Shown: positions 6,476 through 12,843 of the stretch, piece by piece
How positions within the stretch are numbered: the stretch's first letter is position 1
Layout: each line of letters begins with the position of its first letter
Assembly (NCBI GenBank): GCA_964451985.1
Contig: CAYVKB010000068.1
Location: 1 to 12,925, forward strand
Direction: 5' to 3'
DNA from: GBS-DC sp964451985
GTDB lineage: Bacteria; Armatimonadota; Fimbriimonadia; Fimbriimonadales; GBS-DC
Length of the DNA stretch: 12,925 bases
Notes under the pieces: generated by a model
The model's database searches: none
Told to the model about the DNA's origin: nothing
What the model saw: only the letters and a program-made list of their open reading frames with translations
Translations under genes and position numbers: made by a program

Positions 6476-9244
6476 ATGACGCAGAACTATCGGGACACGC
6501 TGCATCTGCCAAAAGACGACCAGACGATTCCGATGCGGGCGAACCTGCCGGAGCAGGAGCCACGCTGGCAAGCCTTCTGGCGCGAGATTGACTTGTATCA
6601 CCGCATGCTCGAGAAACCCGCCCCCAACAGCGACTATATCCTGCACGACGGACCGCCCTACTCCAACGGCGATATCCACATCGGGCACGCGCTGAACAAG
6701 ACACTCAAAGACATCGTGGTGCGCTCTTACTGTATGCGTGGCTATCGCACGCCCTATGTGCCTGGCTGGGACAATCACGGGATGCCTATTGAGAACGCCG
6801 TTGCGAGGCAGCTGCTGGAACGGGGCGAGGCGCCCGACAAGCTCACTCTACGCCGCGCCTGTCGCGACTATGCAAGGCGCTATGTAGCCATCCAACGCGA
6901 GCAGTTTGAGCGGCTCGGCTTGGTGGGCGAGTGGGATAAGCCCTATCTCACGATGGACTATGCCTTTGAGGCGGGGCTGGTGCGCATCTTCGGCGAACTG
7001 GCGCAGCGCGGCTACATCTATCGCGGACTGCGCCCCACGCTCTGGTGCCCCACCTGCCAAACCGCCCTCGCCGACGCCGAAGTGGAGTACGACGAGAAAA
7101 CCTCCGACTCAATCTATGTGGCGTTCCCCGTTGACAAGCCACCTGGCGACGCGCCCGCAACCGAGAACCTCCAAATCCTCATCTGGACGACCACGCCTTG
7201 GACGATTCCCGCCAACCTCGCGCTGGCGGTGCACCCCGAGCTGGAGTACGCCTATGTGCAAGCGAATGGCACGGTCTACCTGTTGGCGCATCGGCTGGTC
7301 GCGCCCACGATGGAGGTGTTCGGTATCGACGACTACAAGGTGCTCAGCACAGCCCGTGGCGAGCAACTGGAAGGCGCGGTCGCAAAGCACCCGATTTTCG
7401 AGCGCGAATCGCCCGTTGTGCTGGCGGACTATGTCACGGCAGAGGACGGCACGGGCGTGGTGCACACCGCTCCCGGACACGGTGCGGAAGACTTCGCGAC
7501 GGGTAAAAAGTATGGGCTGCCCGTGCTGTGCCCTGTAGACGAGAAAGGCGTGTTCACAGCAGAGGCGGGCGAGTTCGCGGGGCTGCCAATTGCGCCCGAG
7601 GGCAATCACGCCGTGATTCGGCGATTGCGTGAGTTAGGCGCGCTACTGCATTACGAGCCGTACCGCCACAACTATCCCCACTGCTGGCGTTGCGACACTC
7701 CTCTGATTTTCCGCGCCACCGAGCAGTGGTTTATGAGCGTCGACCACGCAGGGCATCGCGAGCGGGCGCTGGAAGCGATTCGCAACGCGCGCTGGATTCC
7801 CGCCGAAGGCGAATCGCGCATCACCGCCGCCGTACAGAACCGCCCCGACTGGTGTCTTAGTCGCCAACGCGCATGGGGAGTGGGCATCCCCGCCTTCTAC
7901 TGCGAAGAGTGCCACGAAGCCATCCTCACGCCCGAGACCGTTGAGCGCGTGGCACAAGCCATTGAGCGCGACGGTTCCGATGTGTGGTTCGAAAAGCCCG
8001 CCGACTACTTCCTGCCCGAGGGCTTCACCTGCAGCAAGTGCCACTCCACACGCTTCCGCAAAGAGACCGATGTGCTGGACGTGTGGTTCGACTCGGGCAG
8101 CACCCATCGGCTGGTACTGGAAACGCGCCCCGAACTGCGTTGGCCCGCCGACCTCTACCTGGAAGGCTCCGACCAGCATCGCGGCTGGTTCAACTCCAGC
8201 CTGATGATTGCTATCGGCACGCGCGACGCTGCTCCCTACCGCACCGTCGTCACGCACGGCTTCGTGCTGGACGGCGAAGGGCGCAAGATGAGCAAAAGTC
8301 TCGGCAACGTGGTCAGTCCGCAGGAGATCATCCAAAAGATGGGCGCGGATGTGCTGCGCTTGTGGGTCGCCTCGTGCGAGTACTTCGAGGATGTGCGCCT
8401 CTCGGAGGAGATTCTCAAATATGTTGCCGACGCCTATCGGCAAATCCGCAACACGCTGCGCTTTATGGTGGGCAACCTTGCCGACTTCAACCCCGCCACC
8501 GACGCCCTCCCCTACGAGTCACTCAACGACCTCGACCGCTGGATGCTGGCGAAGCTGCAAGAGTACCTGCGCTATGCCACGAACGCCTACGACTCGTTTG
8601 AGTACCACAAGTTCTACCACGAGACGCGGCGGTTCTGCAACGTGGAGTTGAGCGCGTTCTACTTGGATGTGATTAAGGACAGGCTGTATGCGGAGGCGCG
8701 CGATTCGGCGGCGCGGCGCGGGGCGCAAACGGTAGTGTACGAGTTGGCGCACACCCTCACGCGCCTGCTGACGCCCATTATCCCCCACACGGCGGAGGAG
8801 GTGTGGCAACGCCTGCCCGTGCCCGATAAGCCCATCAGCGTGCAGCTCACGGAGTTCCCCACCGTGCGCGAGGCATGGCTGGACAAGGGGCTACTGGAGC
8901 GGTTCGAGCGTATTTTGCAGCTGCGTGAGGTCGTGAACCGTGCGCTGGAAGCCGCCAAAAACGAGAAGCGCATCCCCAACCCGCAGAGCGCGAAGGTCGT
9001 GGTGCATGCGCCCGAACCGCTCTACAGCATCCTCAGCGCGTATCCCACGCCCCCTGCACCCGAGAACTTGCTGGCGCGCCTATTGGGCGTGTCGCAGATG
9101 GAGGTGTTGCAGGGCGTGGGCGAGCCTCAGGTGGAAGTCAGCGTCGCGCCGGGGCGCAAGTGTGCCCGCTGCTGGCTAGTGCTGCCCGACGTCGACGAGG
9201 CGACCGAGCTTTGCAAGCGGTGTCAGGCGGTGGTGGGAGCTTAG
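6476..9244 (+). CDS. ileS: Isoleucyl-tRNA synthetase
   Basis: A complete 922-residue class I aminoacyl-tRNA synthetase that charges tRNA-Ile with isoleucine in the cytoplasm. The N-terminus NYRDTLHLPKDDQTIPMRANLP is the family opening. HIGH (68-71) and KMSKS (604-608, in GRKMSKSLGN) are the ATP-binding signatures. The CP1 editing domain that hydrolyses Val-tRNA-Ile is intact: WTTTPWTIP (237-245) and VHTAPGHGAEDF (from 329). DVWFDSGSTH (from about 535) precedes the second half of the active site. The anticodon-binding helical domain follows (about 640-800), and the tail has the C-terminal zinc knuckle C896, C899, C913, C916. Length and layout match the bacterial, mupirocin-sensitive-type enzyme rather than the longer eukaryote-like type. 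It appears to be transcribed alone; its 127-bp upstream gap has no T-box. The ATG at 6476 is the only start that keeps the conserved N-terminus. Confidence 0.97.
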   Translation: MTQNYRDTLHLPKDDQTIPMRANLPEQEPRWQAFWREIDLYHRMLEKPAPNSDYILHDGPPYSNGDIHIGHALNKTLKDIVVRSYCMRGYRTPYVPGWDNHGMPIENAVARQLLERGEAPDKLTLRRACRDYARRYVAIQREQFERLGLVGEWDKPYLTMDYAFEAGLVRIFGELAQRGYIYRGLRPTLWCPTCQTALADAEVEYDEKTSDSIYVAFPVDKPPGDAPATENLQILIWTTTPWTIPANLALAVHPELEYAYVQANGTVYLLAHRLVAPTMEVFGIDDYKVLSTARGEQLEGAVAKHPIFERESPVVLADYVTAEDGTGVVHTAPGHGAEDFATGKKYGLPVLCPVDEKGVFTAEAGEFAGLPIAPEGNHAVIRRLRELGALLHYEPYRHNYPHCWRCDTPLIFRATEQWFMSVDHAGHRERALEAIRNARWIPAEGESRITAAVQNRPDWCLSRQRAWGVGIPAFYCEECHEAILTPETVERVAQAIERDGSDVWFEKPADYFLPEGFTCSKCHSTRFRKETDVLDVWFDSGSTHRLVLETRPELRWPADLYLEGSDQHRGWFNSSLMIAIGTRDAAPYRTVVTHGFVLDGEGRKMSKSLGNVVSPQEIIQKMGADVLRLWVASCEYFEDVRLSEEILKYVADAYRQIRNTLRFMVGNLADFNPATDALPYESLNDLDRWMLAKLQEYLRYATNAYDSFEYHKFYHETRRFCNVELSAFYLDVIKDRLYAEARDSAARRGAQTVVYELAHTLTRLLTPIIPHTAEEVWQRLPVPDKPISVQLTEFPTVREAWLDKGLLERFERILQLREVVNRALEAAKNEKRIPNPQSAKVVVHAPEPLYSILSAYPTPPAPENLLARLLGVSQMEVLQGVGEPQVEVSVAPGRKCARCWLVLPDVDEATELCKRCQAVVGA

Positions 9245-9316
9245 AGCCCATCATGGATGAAATCGCATTGGATCGTGGTTTCCTCCGTATTTGGTTTTCG
9301 ACAGGAATGTCCCGGC

Positions 9317-9349
9317 GGCTCAGTAGGATGTCCCAGTCGTTACTGAGCC
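9317..9349. terminator. Perfect 9-bp inverted repeat after ileS
   Basis: GGCTCAGTA (9317-9325) and TACTGAGCC (9341-9349) pair perfectly around a 15-nt loop, 72 bp after the ileS stop. There is no T-run directly after it (TTCTGCTGCC), so termination is possible but not shown. The loop starts a second copy of an 11-mer-like motif: AGGAATGTCCC at 9303-9313 and AGGATGTCCC at 9325-9334, which suggests a degenerate repeat element rather than a simple terminator. The ileS-DUF4230 gap (9245-9594, 350 bp) holds no credible gene; it holds this hairpin, a repeat cluster and a promoter. Confidence 0.45.
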
Positions 9350-9360
9350 TTCTGCTGCCT

Positions 9361-9531
9361 CTGGAGGGCGAGGCTCCTGCCGAGCCATCCCTTTTCAACA
9401 TTGTGTACCGTACACAGCTCAGCGAGGTCGGCTCGGCGGGCGCCTCGCCCTCCAGTATGGGTGTGGCTCGGCGGGCGCCTCGCCCTCCAAAGTGAGGGAT
9501 ACAACAGGCTCGGCAGGAGCCTCGCCCTCCA
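9361..9531. repeat. Repeat cluster 1: four 25-26-bp G-rich hairpin repeats
   Basis: The copies are at 9361-9386 (G-rich strand on plus) and at 9430-9455, 9465-9489 and 9507-9531 (G-rich strand on minus). In a common orientation each reads CTGGAGGGCGAGGC, four variable bases, GCCGAGCC. GGCgaGGC can pair with GCCgaGCC, leaving a central tandem G-A/A-G mismatch. The loops are TCCT, GCCC, GCCC and TCCT. The first copy is followed by ATCCCTTTTC and may help end the ileS transcript. The layout matches cluster 2 at 12672-12835. It looks like a REP/BIME-type dispersed extragenic element; no transposase is present here. Confidence 0.85.
9402..9416. repeat. 15-bp perfect palindrome inside repeat cluster 1
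   Basis: TGTGTAC and GTACACA flank a single central C, a perfect 7-bp odd palindrome. It lies in the 43-bp spacer between the inverted first copy and the three direct copies. The size and symmetry are like those of a dimeric repressor operator, but no promoter is adjacent. It may simply be part of the spacer structure. Confidence 0.4.
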
Positions 9532-9580
9532 AGTGTGGGCTGGAATAGTCTCTAAAGGAACTGAGTTTATCGGCATGAAG

Positions 9581-9586
9581 TAAAAT
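9581..9586 (+). promoter_or_regulatory. -10 box of the DUF4230 gene, 8 nt before the ATG
   Basis: TAAAAT (5 of 6 to TATAAT) ends 8 nt before the ATG at 9595. The predicted transcription start would then fall at or within a base or two of the start codon. The intervening TGGCTACT has no Shine-Dalgarno and no clear -35 is found. This is the same geometry as at ileS and at the GT39 gene. Confidence 0.5.
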
Positions 9587-9594
9587 TGGCTACT

Positions 9595-10263
9595 ATGTGG
9601 CTGGCTTGGATTTGGCGGATGCGTCGCCCGTTGTGGCGGGGCGCAAAGATTGGCGCGATAAGTATTCTGTTGCTGGTGACGATTGGCTTACTGACTCGCG
9701 AGGCGGGGCGCACGTGGCTGATGGACAGACTACAGGCAGTATTTGCGCCCGTGTACCGCACGCAGCCCAGCCCCCTCGTGATTGTGGAGCGCCTGCAGTC
9801 GATGCAACGTCTGGAAACGGCGCGACAAACGACTGTTCACGATGTGGTGGTTGAGGCGTCCAACGGGTTGCCCATTTGGCTGACGGGTGAACGCCTGCGC
9901 ATGCGCGTCGTCGCCGAAGCCTCTGCAGGAATCGATCTCTCAAAACTACAGCCAGCACATGTGCGTGTTTCAGGCGAGCGCGTGTGGATTACGTTACCGG
10001 AGCCGCAGCTCTTCGATGTGACGATTCGCGAAGCGGGCACAGAGGTGTACCATCGCGAGCGGGGCTGGCTGGCTTTCCGACCGGATAAGACCATCGAGCA
10101 ACGCGCACGTAATCAGGCGTGGCTGGAAGCTCGCAACGCCGCGCTTCAAGGCGAACTGCTTCATCAAGCCCGTCAAAACGCTGCCACCGAACTACAACGG
10201 TTGCTACAGATGCTGGGGTTCAAGAACGCACAAGTTGGCTGGGATAGTGCAAGGGCGTACTGA
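9595..10263 (+). CDS. DUF4230 family membrane-anchored protein
   Basis: A 222-residue protein. A basic N-terminus (MWRMRRPLWRGAK-like, 1-18) precedes one membrane segment (about 19-33), and the rest is probably outside the cytoplasm. The family signature is visible: an opening strand VIVERLQSMQRLETA (62-76), GIDLSKL (112-118), a beta stretch VRVSGERVWITLPEPQLFDV (from about 123), then a long charged helix (about 165-205) ending QRLLQMLGF (201-209). Function is unknown for DUF4230; the genes occur widely in Gram-positive and environmental bacteria. The ATG at 9595 is preferred to a TTG at 9586, which overlaps the -10 box. It is probably its own transcript and ends tail to tail with the GT2 gene, leaving only 19 bp and no obvious terminator between them, so read-through antisense RNA is possible. 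Confidence 0.85.
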   Translation: MWLAWIWRMRRPLWRGAKIGAISILLLVTIGLLTREAGRTWLMDRLQAVFAPVYRTQPSPLVIVERLQSMQRLETARQTTVHDVVVEASNGLPIWLTGERLRMRVVAEASAGIDLSKLQPAHVRVSGERVWITLPEPQLFDVTIREAGTEVYHRERGWLAFRPDKTIEQRARNQAWLEARNAALQGELLHQARQNAATELQRLLQMLGFKNAQVGWDSARAY

Positions 10264-10282
10264 CGAGGTTGGAACTATCTTC

Positions 10283-10993
10283 TTAGCGCAGGGAGCGTCG
10301 CGGAGGAAGTTTTTGCACAAGAGCATACAAATCCGAAACCGCTCGTGCGTAGCGTTCCAACCCGTAGCGCGACCTGCCGTGCGTGCGTGGTCGATGTTCG
10401 ACTGGTACTTCCGCCACACGATAGCCGAGCCGATGCGCGATGAGCGGGAGGTACCGATGATAATCGCGCTCCAGCCACGGGATGAGATCCTGTGCAACCT
10501 CGCGCCGCATGCCTTTGAAGCCACAGTTCGCATCGTGCAGGGGCAAACCGAACAATAAGCGCAAGCCCGTATTGAAAACGTTTGACACGAGTACCTTGAG
10601 CAACGGGTCGCGCCGTCTCCGTCGCCAACCGACGACCATATCCGCCGCGTCGGATTGCAAAAGTGTAAGCATCGGCGCGATTGCTTCTGGCTTTTCTTGT
10701 AGGTCGGCGTCGATAGTAAACACATACGTGCCCTGCGCTGCGTTGAAGCCGGTGCGGTAGGCAGCGGTTTTACCCTGCTTTTGGGTGTGGCGCAGGGCGT
10801 GAAGGCGCGATTCGGGTTGCTGCGCTGCCTGCAGGTACTCCCAGCTGCCATCGTCGCTACCGTCGTCCACAAAGACTATCTCCCACACCTGTCCTGCGGC
10901 ATCGAGGGCACAAGCGCACTGCCGAATCAGCTCGGGCAAGTTCGGGCGTTCATTATACAAGGGCACAATCAGGCTTAGCGTGGGGGATTCCAT
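10283..10993 (-). CDS. GT2 glycosyltransferase, polyprenyl-phosphate sugar synthase-like (DPM1-like)
   Basis: A 236-residue cytoplasmic-face GT-A enzyme. The nucleotide-sugar site opens with LSLIVPLYNE (6-15), D43 and D44 sit in FVDDGSDDGS, and the metal-binding motif is DADLQ (95-99). The acceptor region carries HDANCGFKGMRR (153-164), and HGRSRYG (205-211) is the family C-terminal basic motif. This set is typical of dolichyl- or undecaprenyl-phosphate mannose/glucose synthases. It lacks the C-terminal membrane helices of the GtrB type, as do soluble DPM1-like members. The ATG at 10993 is chosen because the fold starts there; an upstream open frame to 11125 only reads the tail of the preceding gene. 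GGAGGTGA lies 13 nt ahead, longer than ideal. The gene overlaps the end of the GT39 gene by 19 bp, so translation is probably coupled. The two enzymes likely act in one glycan pathway. Confidence 0.9.
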   Translation of the reverse strand: MESPTLSLIVPLYNERPNLPELIRQCACALDAAGQVWEIVFVDDGSDDGSWEYLQAAQQPESRLHALRHTQKQGKTAAYRTGFNAAQGTYVFTIDADLQEKPEAIAPMLTLLQSDAADMVVGWRRRRRDPLLKVLVSNVFNTGLRLLFGLPLHDANCGFKGMRREVAQDLIPWLERDYHRYLPLIAHRLGYRVAEVPVEHRPRTHGRSRYGLERYARAVSDLYALVQKLPPRRSLR

Positions 10994-12597
10994 CGGTAGG
11001 CTCGCGTCACCTCCAGTGGCGCCTCGTAGTCCAGCGTGAAACGGAACGGAGCGTTCGTGCGAATAAGGGCGTAGTACGCTGCGCCTTCGAAGTCCATCGT
11101 GCGCAAGGGCAGTAAAGGGGGGCACACGTACTCGTCAATCAGCGTCGTATTGCGTTCGAAGTCGGGCGGCATCTTGCCTTTGTATACGCGCTGGGGGACA
11201 AGTATCGCATCCCCACGCTGTAGCCCCTCGCCGCTGGGCAAGAGCTTTCGGAAGCCCTGCTGCTCGGCGTAGAACATCCAGCCCCATGAGCCTGCGTACC
11301 ATACGCGCTCACCCGCGAATAGTTCGGCGAAATAGGCAGCCGTGCGCTTGTAGCGGATGGCGTAGTCGTAGTCGGCGGCGATAACCAGTAGGCTCAGTGC
11401 GCCTTGCAGCAGCAACAGGTTCGGACGCTTGCCCACCAGCGGCGTTAGCAGCAATATAATTGGCGGCAGGGCGTACAGCAGATGACGCATCGCCTGAAAT
11501 GGCACGCCCCACACAGCAGTCATCAGTGCAAGTAGCAGCCAGAGACGGGGGAATATCATTATGCCCTTACCTCTCTCACCGCTGGGGAAAGGGAAGCCAA
11601 CGTCCCTTTCCCCCACGAACTGGGAGAGGGACTGAGGACGAGGGCAAACCAGCACTGCTGCCCCTACCAACATCCCCCCATTCACTAACCAAAACAACGT
11701 TTGTACGTGAATTGGATGTGCCTCAAACAGCGTGATATGCCAATAGATCAGTCCGCCGCAGACTAAAGCAATCAGCAAGCTTTTCCACGCCCAGCCGTTG
11801 TCCAGTGCGCTGCGCCAACGCGGTAGCAGCCCCCAGACAAGCAGCATGGTCGCACCTAACCCTACGATGCCCGGCAGAAACTTCGCCTCCCACGGAGCAC
11901 TGCCCCTGCGCTCCTGCCATAGGTAAAATAAGTGAATTTCGCCGTCCGTCCACAGATTCATCATCGACCAGAGCGTGATGGGCGCCAGCGCGAGCATAAG
12001 CCAGCCAAGTTTACGCCCCATGCCTTGCTGCAGCGTGTAGAGCAGTGCGAGCGGAACCCAGAACAGTGCGGTGTATTTCGCCAGCCCGCTCAGCCCACCC
12101 AGCAGTGCGCCCGCAACGAGATATCGCCGATCGCCGCGCGCAAGACCCTCCACCCAGCATCCCAGTCCGCCCACAAACAGCGCGAACGCGGGCACATCGC
12201 GCATTACGTTCACGCCGGGCAACACTGCAGGCGAAAGCATCAGCCATCCGACGCTCCACCATGCCCACTCTTGCTCAATAAATCGAGCTGCGAGTCGATA
12301 CATCCCCCATACCAGTAGCACCACGAACGGCACGAACGCTAAGTGTAATAACCATTCCCGATAACCCCCTATCGCAATAAATAGTGCAAGCCAGTAGCTC
12401 ACCAGCGGCGGGTTAGTGGTGACCTTCGCTAAAGGTTGCGGCTCCTCCAGCCAGAAATACTCTCCTGCAAACGGGCGCAAGGGGTCTTTCAGGATGTTCG
12501 CCGCGACGTGCAGCACCACAGGGTCGTCGATATGAAAGGGCTTTAGCAGTGCGAACAGCCCAATACCTAATATCACGATTCCGAACGCCCATCGCAT
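10975..12597 (-). CDS. GT39/ArnT-like integral membrane glycosyltransferase
   Basis: A 540-residue polytopic protein of the GT-C fold (PMT/ArnT/dolichyl-P-sugar-dependent type). It uses a lipid-phosphate sugar on the outer face of the membrane. After TM1 (about 4-19) comes HIDDP (22-26), whose paired Asp is the family catalytic site. NPPLVSYWLAL (62-72) and NVMRDVPAFALF (130-141) are the next family blocks. About ten hydrophobic segments extend to residue 405, followed by a soluble tail (about 410-540). Residues about 318-347 form an abrupt hydrophilic loop between two membrane segments, encoded by a palindromic repeat (11563-11645); the frame is kept. The ATG at 12597 has no Shine-Dalgarno but a TATAAT 12 nt upstream. 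It is the first gene of the pair with GT2, which could supply its polyprenyl-phosphate sugar donor. The acceptor (protein, lipid or polysaccharide) is unknown. Confidence 0.85.
   Translation of the reverse strand: MRWAFGIVILGIGLFALLKPFHIDDPVVLHVAANILKDPLRPFAGEYFWLEEPQPLAKVTTNPPLVSYWLALFIAIGGYREWLLHLAFVPFVVLLVWGMYRLAARFIEQEWAWWSVGWLMLSPAVLPGVNVMRDVPAFALFVGGLGCWVEGLARGDRRYLVAGALLGGLSGLAKYTALFWVPLALLYTLQQGMGRKLGWLMLALAPITLWSMMNLWTDGEIHLFYLWQERRGSAPWEAKFLPGIVGLGATMLLVWGLLPRWRSALDNGWAWKSLLIALVCGGLIYWHITLFEAHPIHVQTLFWLVNGGMLVGAAVLVCPRPQSLSQFVGERDVGFPFPSGERGKGIMIFPRLWLLLALMTAVWGVPFQAMRHLLYALPPIILLLTPLVGKRPNLLLLQGALSLLVIAADYDYAIRYKRTAAYFAELFAGERVWYAGSWGWMFYAEQQGFRKLLPSGEGLQRGDAILVPQRVYKGKMPPDFERNTTLIDEYVCPPLLPLRTMDFEGAAYYALIRTNAPFRFTLDYEAPLEVTRAYRWNPPR
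11563..11645. repeat. Palindromic repeat element embedded in the GT39 coding sequence
   Basis: An 83-bp long imperfect inverted repeat. Ends GCCCT (11563-11567) and AGGGC (11641-11645) are inverted. An outer stem pairs CCTCTCTCA (11570-11578) with TGGGAGAGG (11621-11629), with one wobble. An inner perfect 11-bp stem pairs GGGGAAAGGGA (11584-11594) with TCCCTTTCCCC (11603-11613) around an 8-nt loop. This is the look of a small dispersed palindromic or MITE-like extragenic repeat. Here it lies within a gene and is translated in frame as a polar segment (GERDVGFPFPSGERGKG core) between two membrane helices. Confidence 0.8.
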
Positions 12598-12609
12598 CTC
12601 GCGACTGGG

Positions 12610-12615
12610 ATTATA
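12610..12615 (-). promoter_or_regulatory. Consensus -10 box of the GT39-GT2 operon, 12 nt before the ATG
   Basis: On the minus strand a perfect TATAAT ends 12 nt before the ATG at 12597. The bases between (CCCAGTCGCGAG) hold no plausible Shine-Dalgarno at a useful distance. The transcription start would lie about 4-6 nt before the ATG. No good -35 is seen at 16-18 bp. Same layout as at ileS. Confidence 0.55.
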
Positions 12616-12671
12616 CCGGTTAAGATACAGGAATAGGTATTACTCACGCGCTGACGTAGCGAAACCGGCAC

Positions 12672-12835
12672 CTGGAGGGTGAGGCTCCTGCCGAGCCGTT
12701 TTTTTGCTACGCACGTTGCGATGATTTGGGATGGGTGGCTCGGCGAGAGCCTCGCCCTCCAGGTGTCGGTGTGGCTCGGCAGGAGCCTCGCCCTCCAGTG
12801 TTAGTTGCCGGCTCGGCAGGAGCCTCGCCCTCCAG
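12672..12835. repeat. Repeat cluster 2: four 26-bp G-rich hairpin repeats
   Basis: The copies are at 12672-12697 (G-rich strand on plus), 12737-12762, 12773-12798 and 12810-12835 (G-rich strand on minus). They share the cluster 1 consensus. The first has one C-to-T change in the stem that keeps pairing as a G-U wobble; loops are TCCT, TCTC, TCCT and TCCT. The first copy is followed by GTTTTTTT, which on the plus strand looks like an intrinsic terminator, although no plus-strand gene precedes it here. The gap 12598-12843 (246 bp) holds this cluster and the GT39 promoter and no complete gene. Confidence 0.85.
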
Positions 12836-12843
12836 GTGGTAGT

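Noticed and set aside
7643..8443. 266-codon minus-strand ORF inside ileS
   Set aside because: It is fully antisense to highly conserved ileS sequence, including KMSKS, has no family features, and is explained by codon bias in GC-rich DNA.
9253..9495. Small plus-strand ORF starting MDEIALDRGFLRIW
   Set aside because: It has no fitting Shine-Dalgarno, runs through a hairpin and three repeat copies, and its second half is just translated repeat (EGEAPAEPS and similar).
9361..9531. CRISPR-like array
   Set aside because: Copies change orientation, spacers differ widely in length (43, 9, 17 bp), and no cas genes are present. The units are hairpin repeats, not CRISPR repeats.
10994..11125. N-terminal extension of the GT2 gene to 11125
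   Set aside because: The added 44 residues read the GT39 tail in another frame, are not like any GT2 N-terminus, and the fold begins at the ATG at 10993.
12672..12705. Plus-strand intrinsic terminator (hairpin then GTTTTTTT)
   Set aside because: The structure fits, but no plus-strand gene lies upstream within the region, so I list it only as a repeat copy with terminator-like flank.
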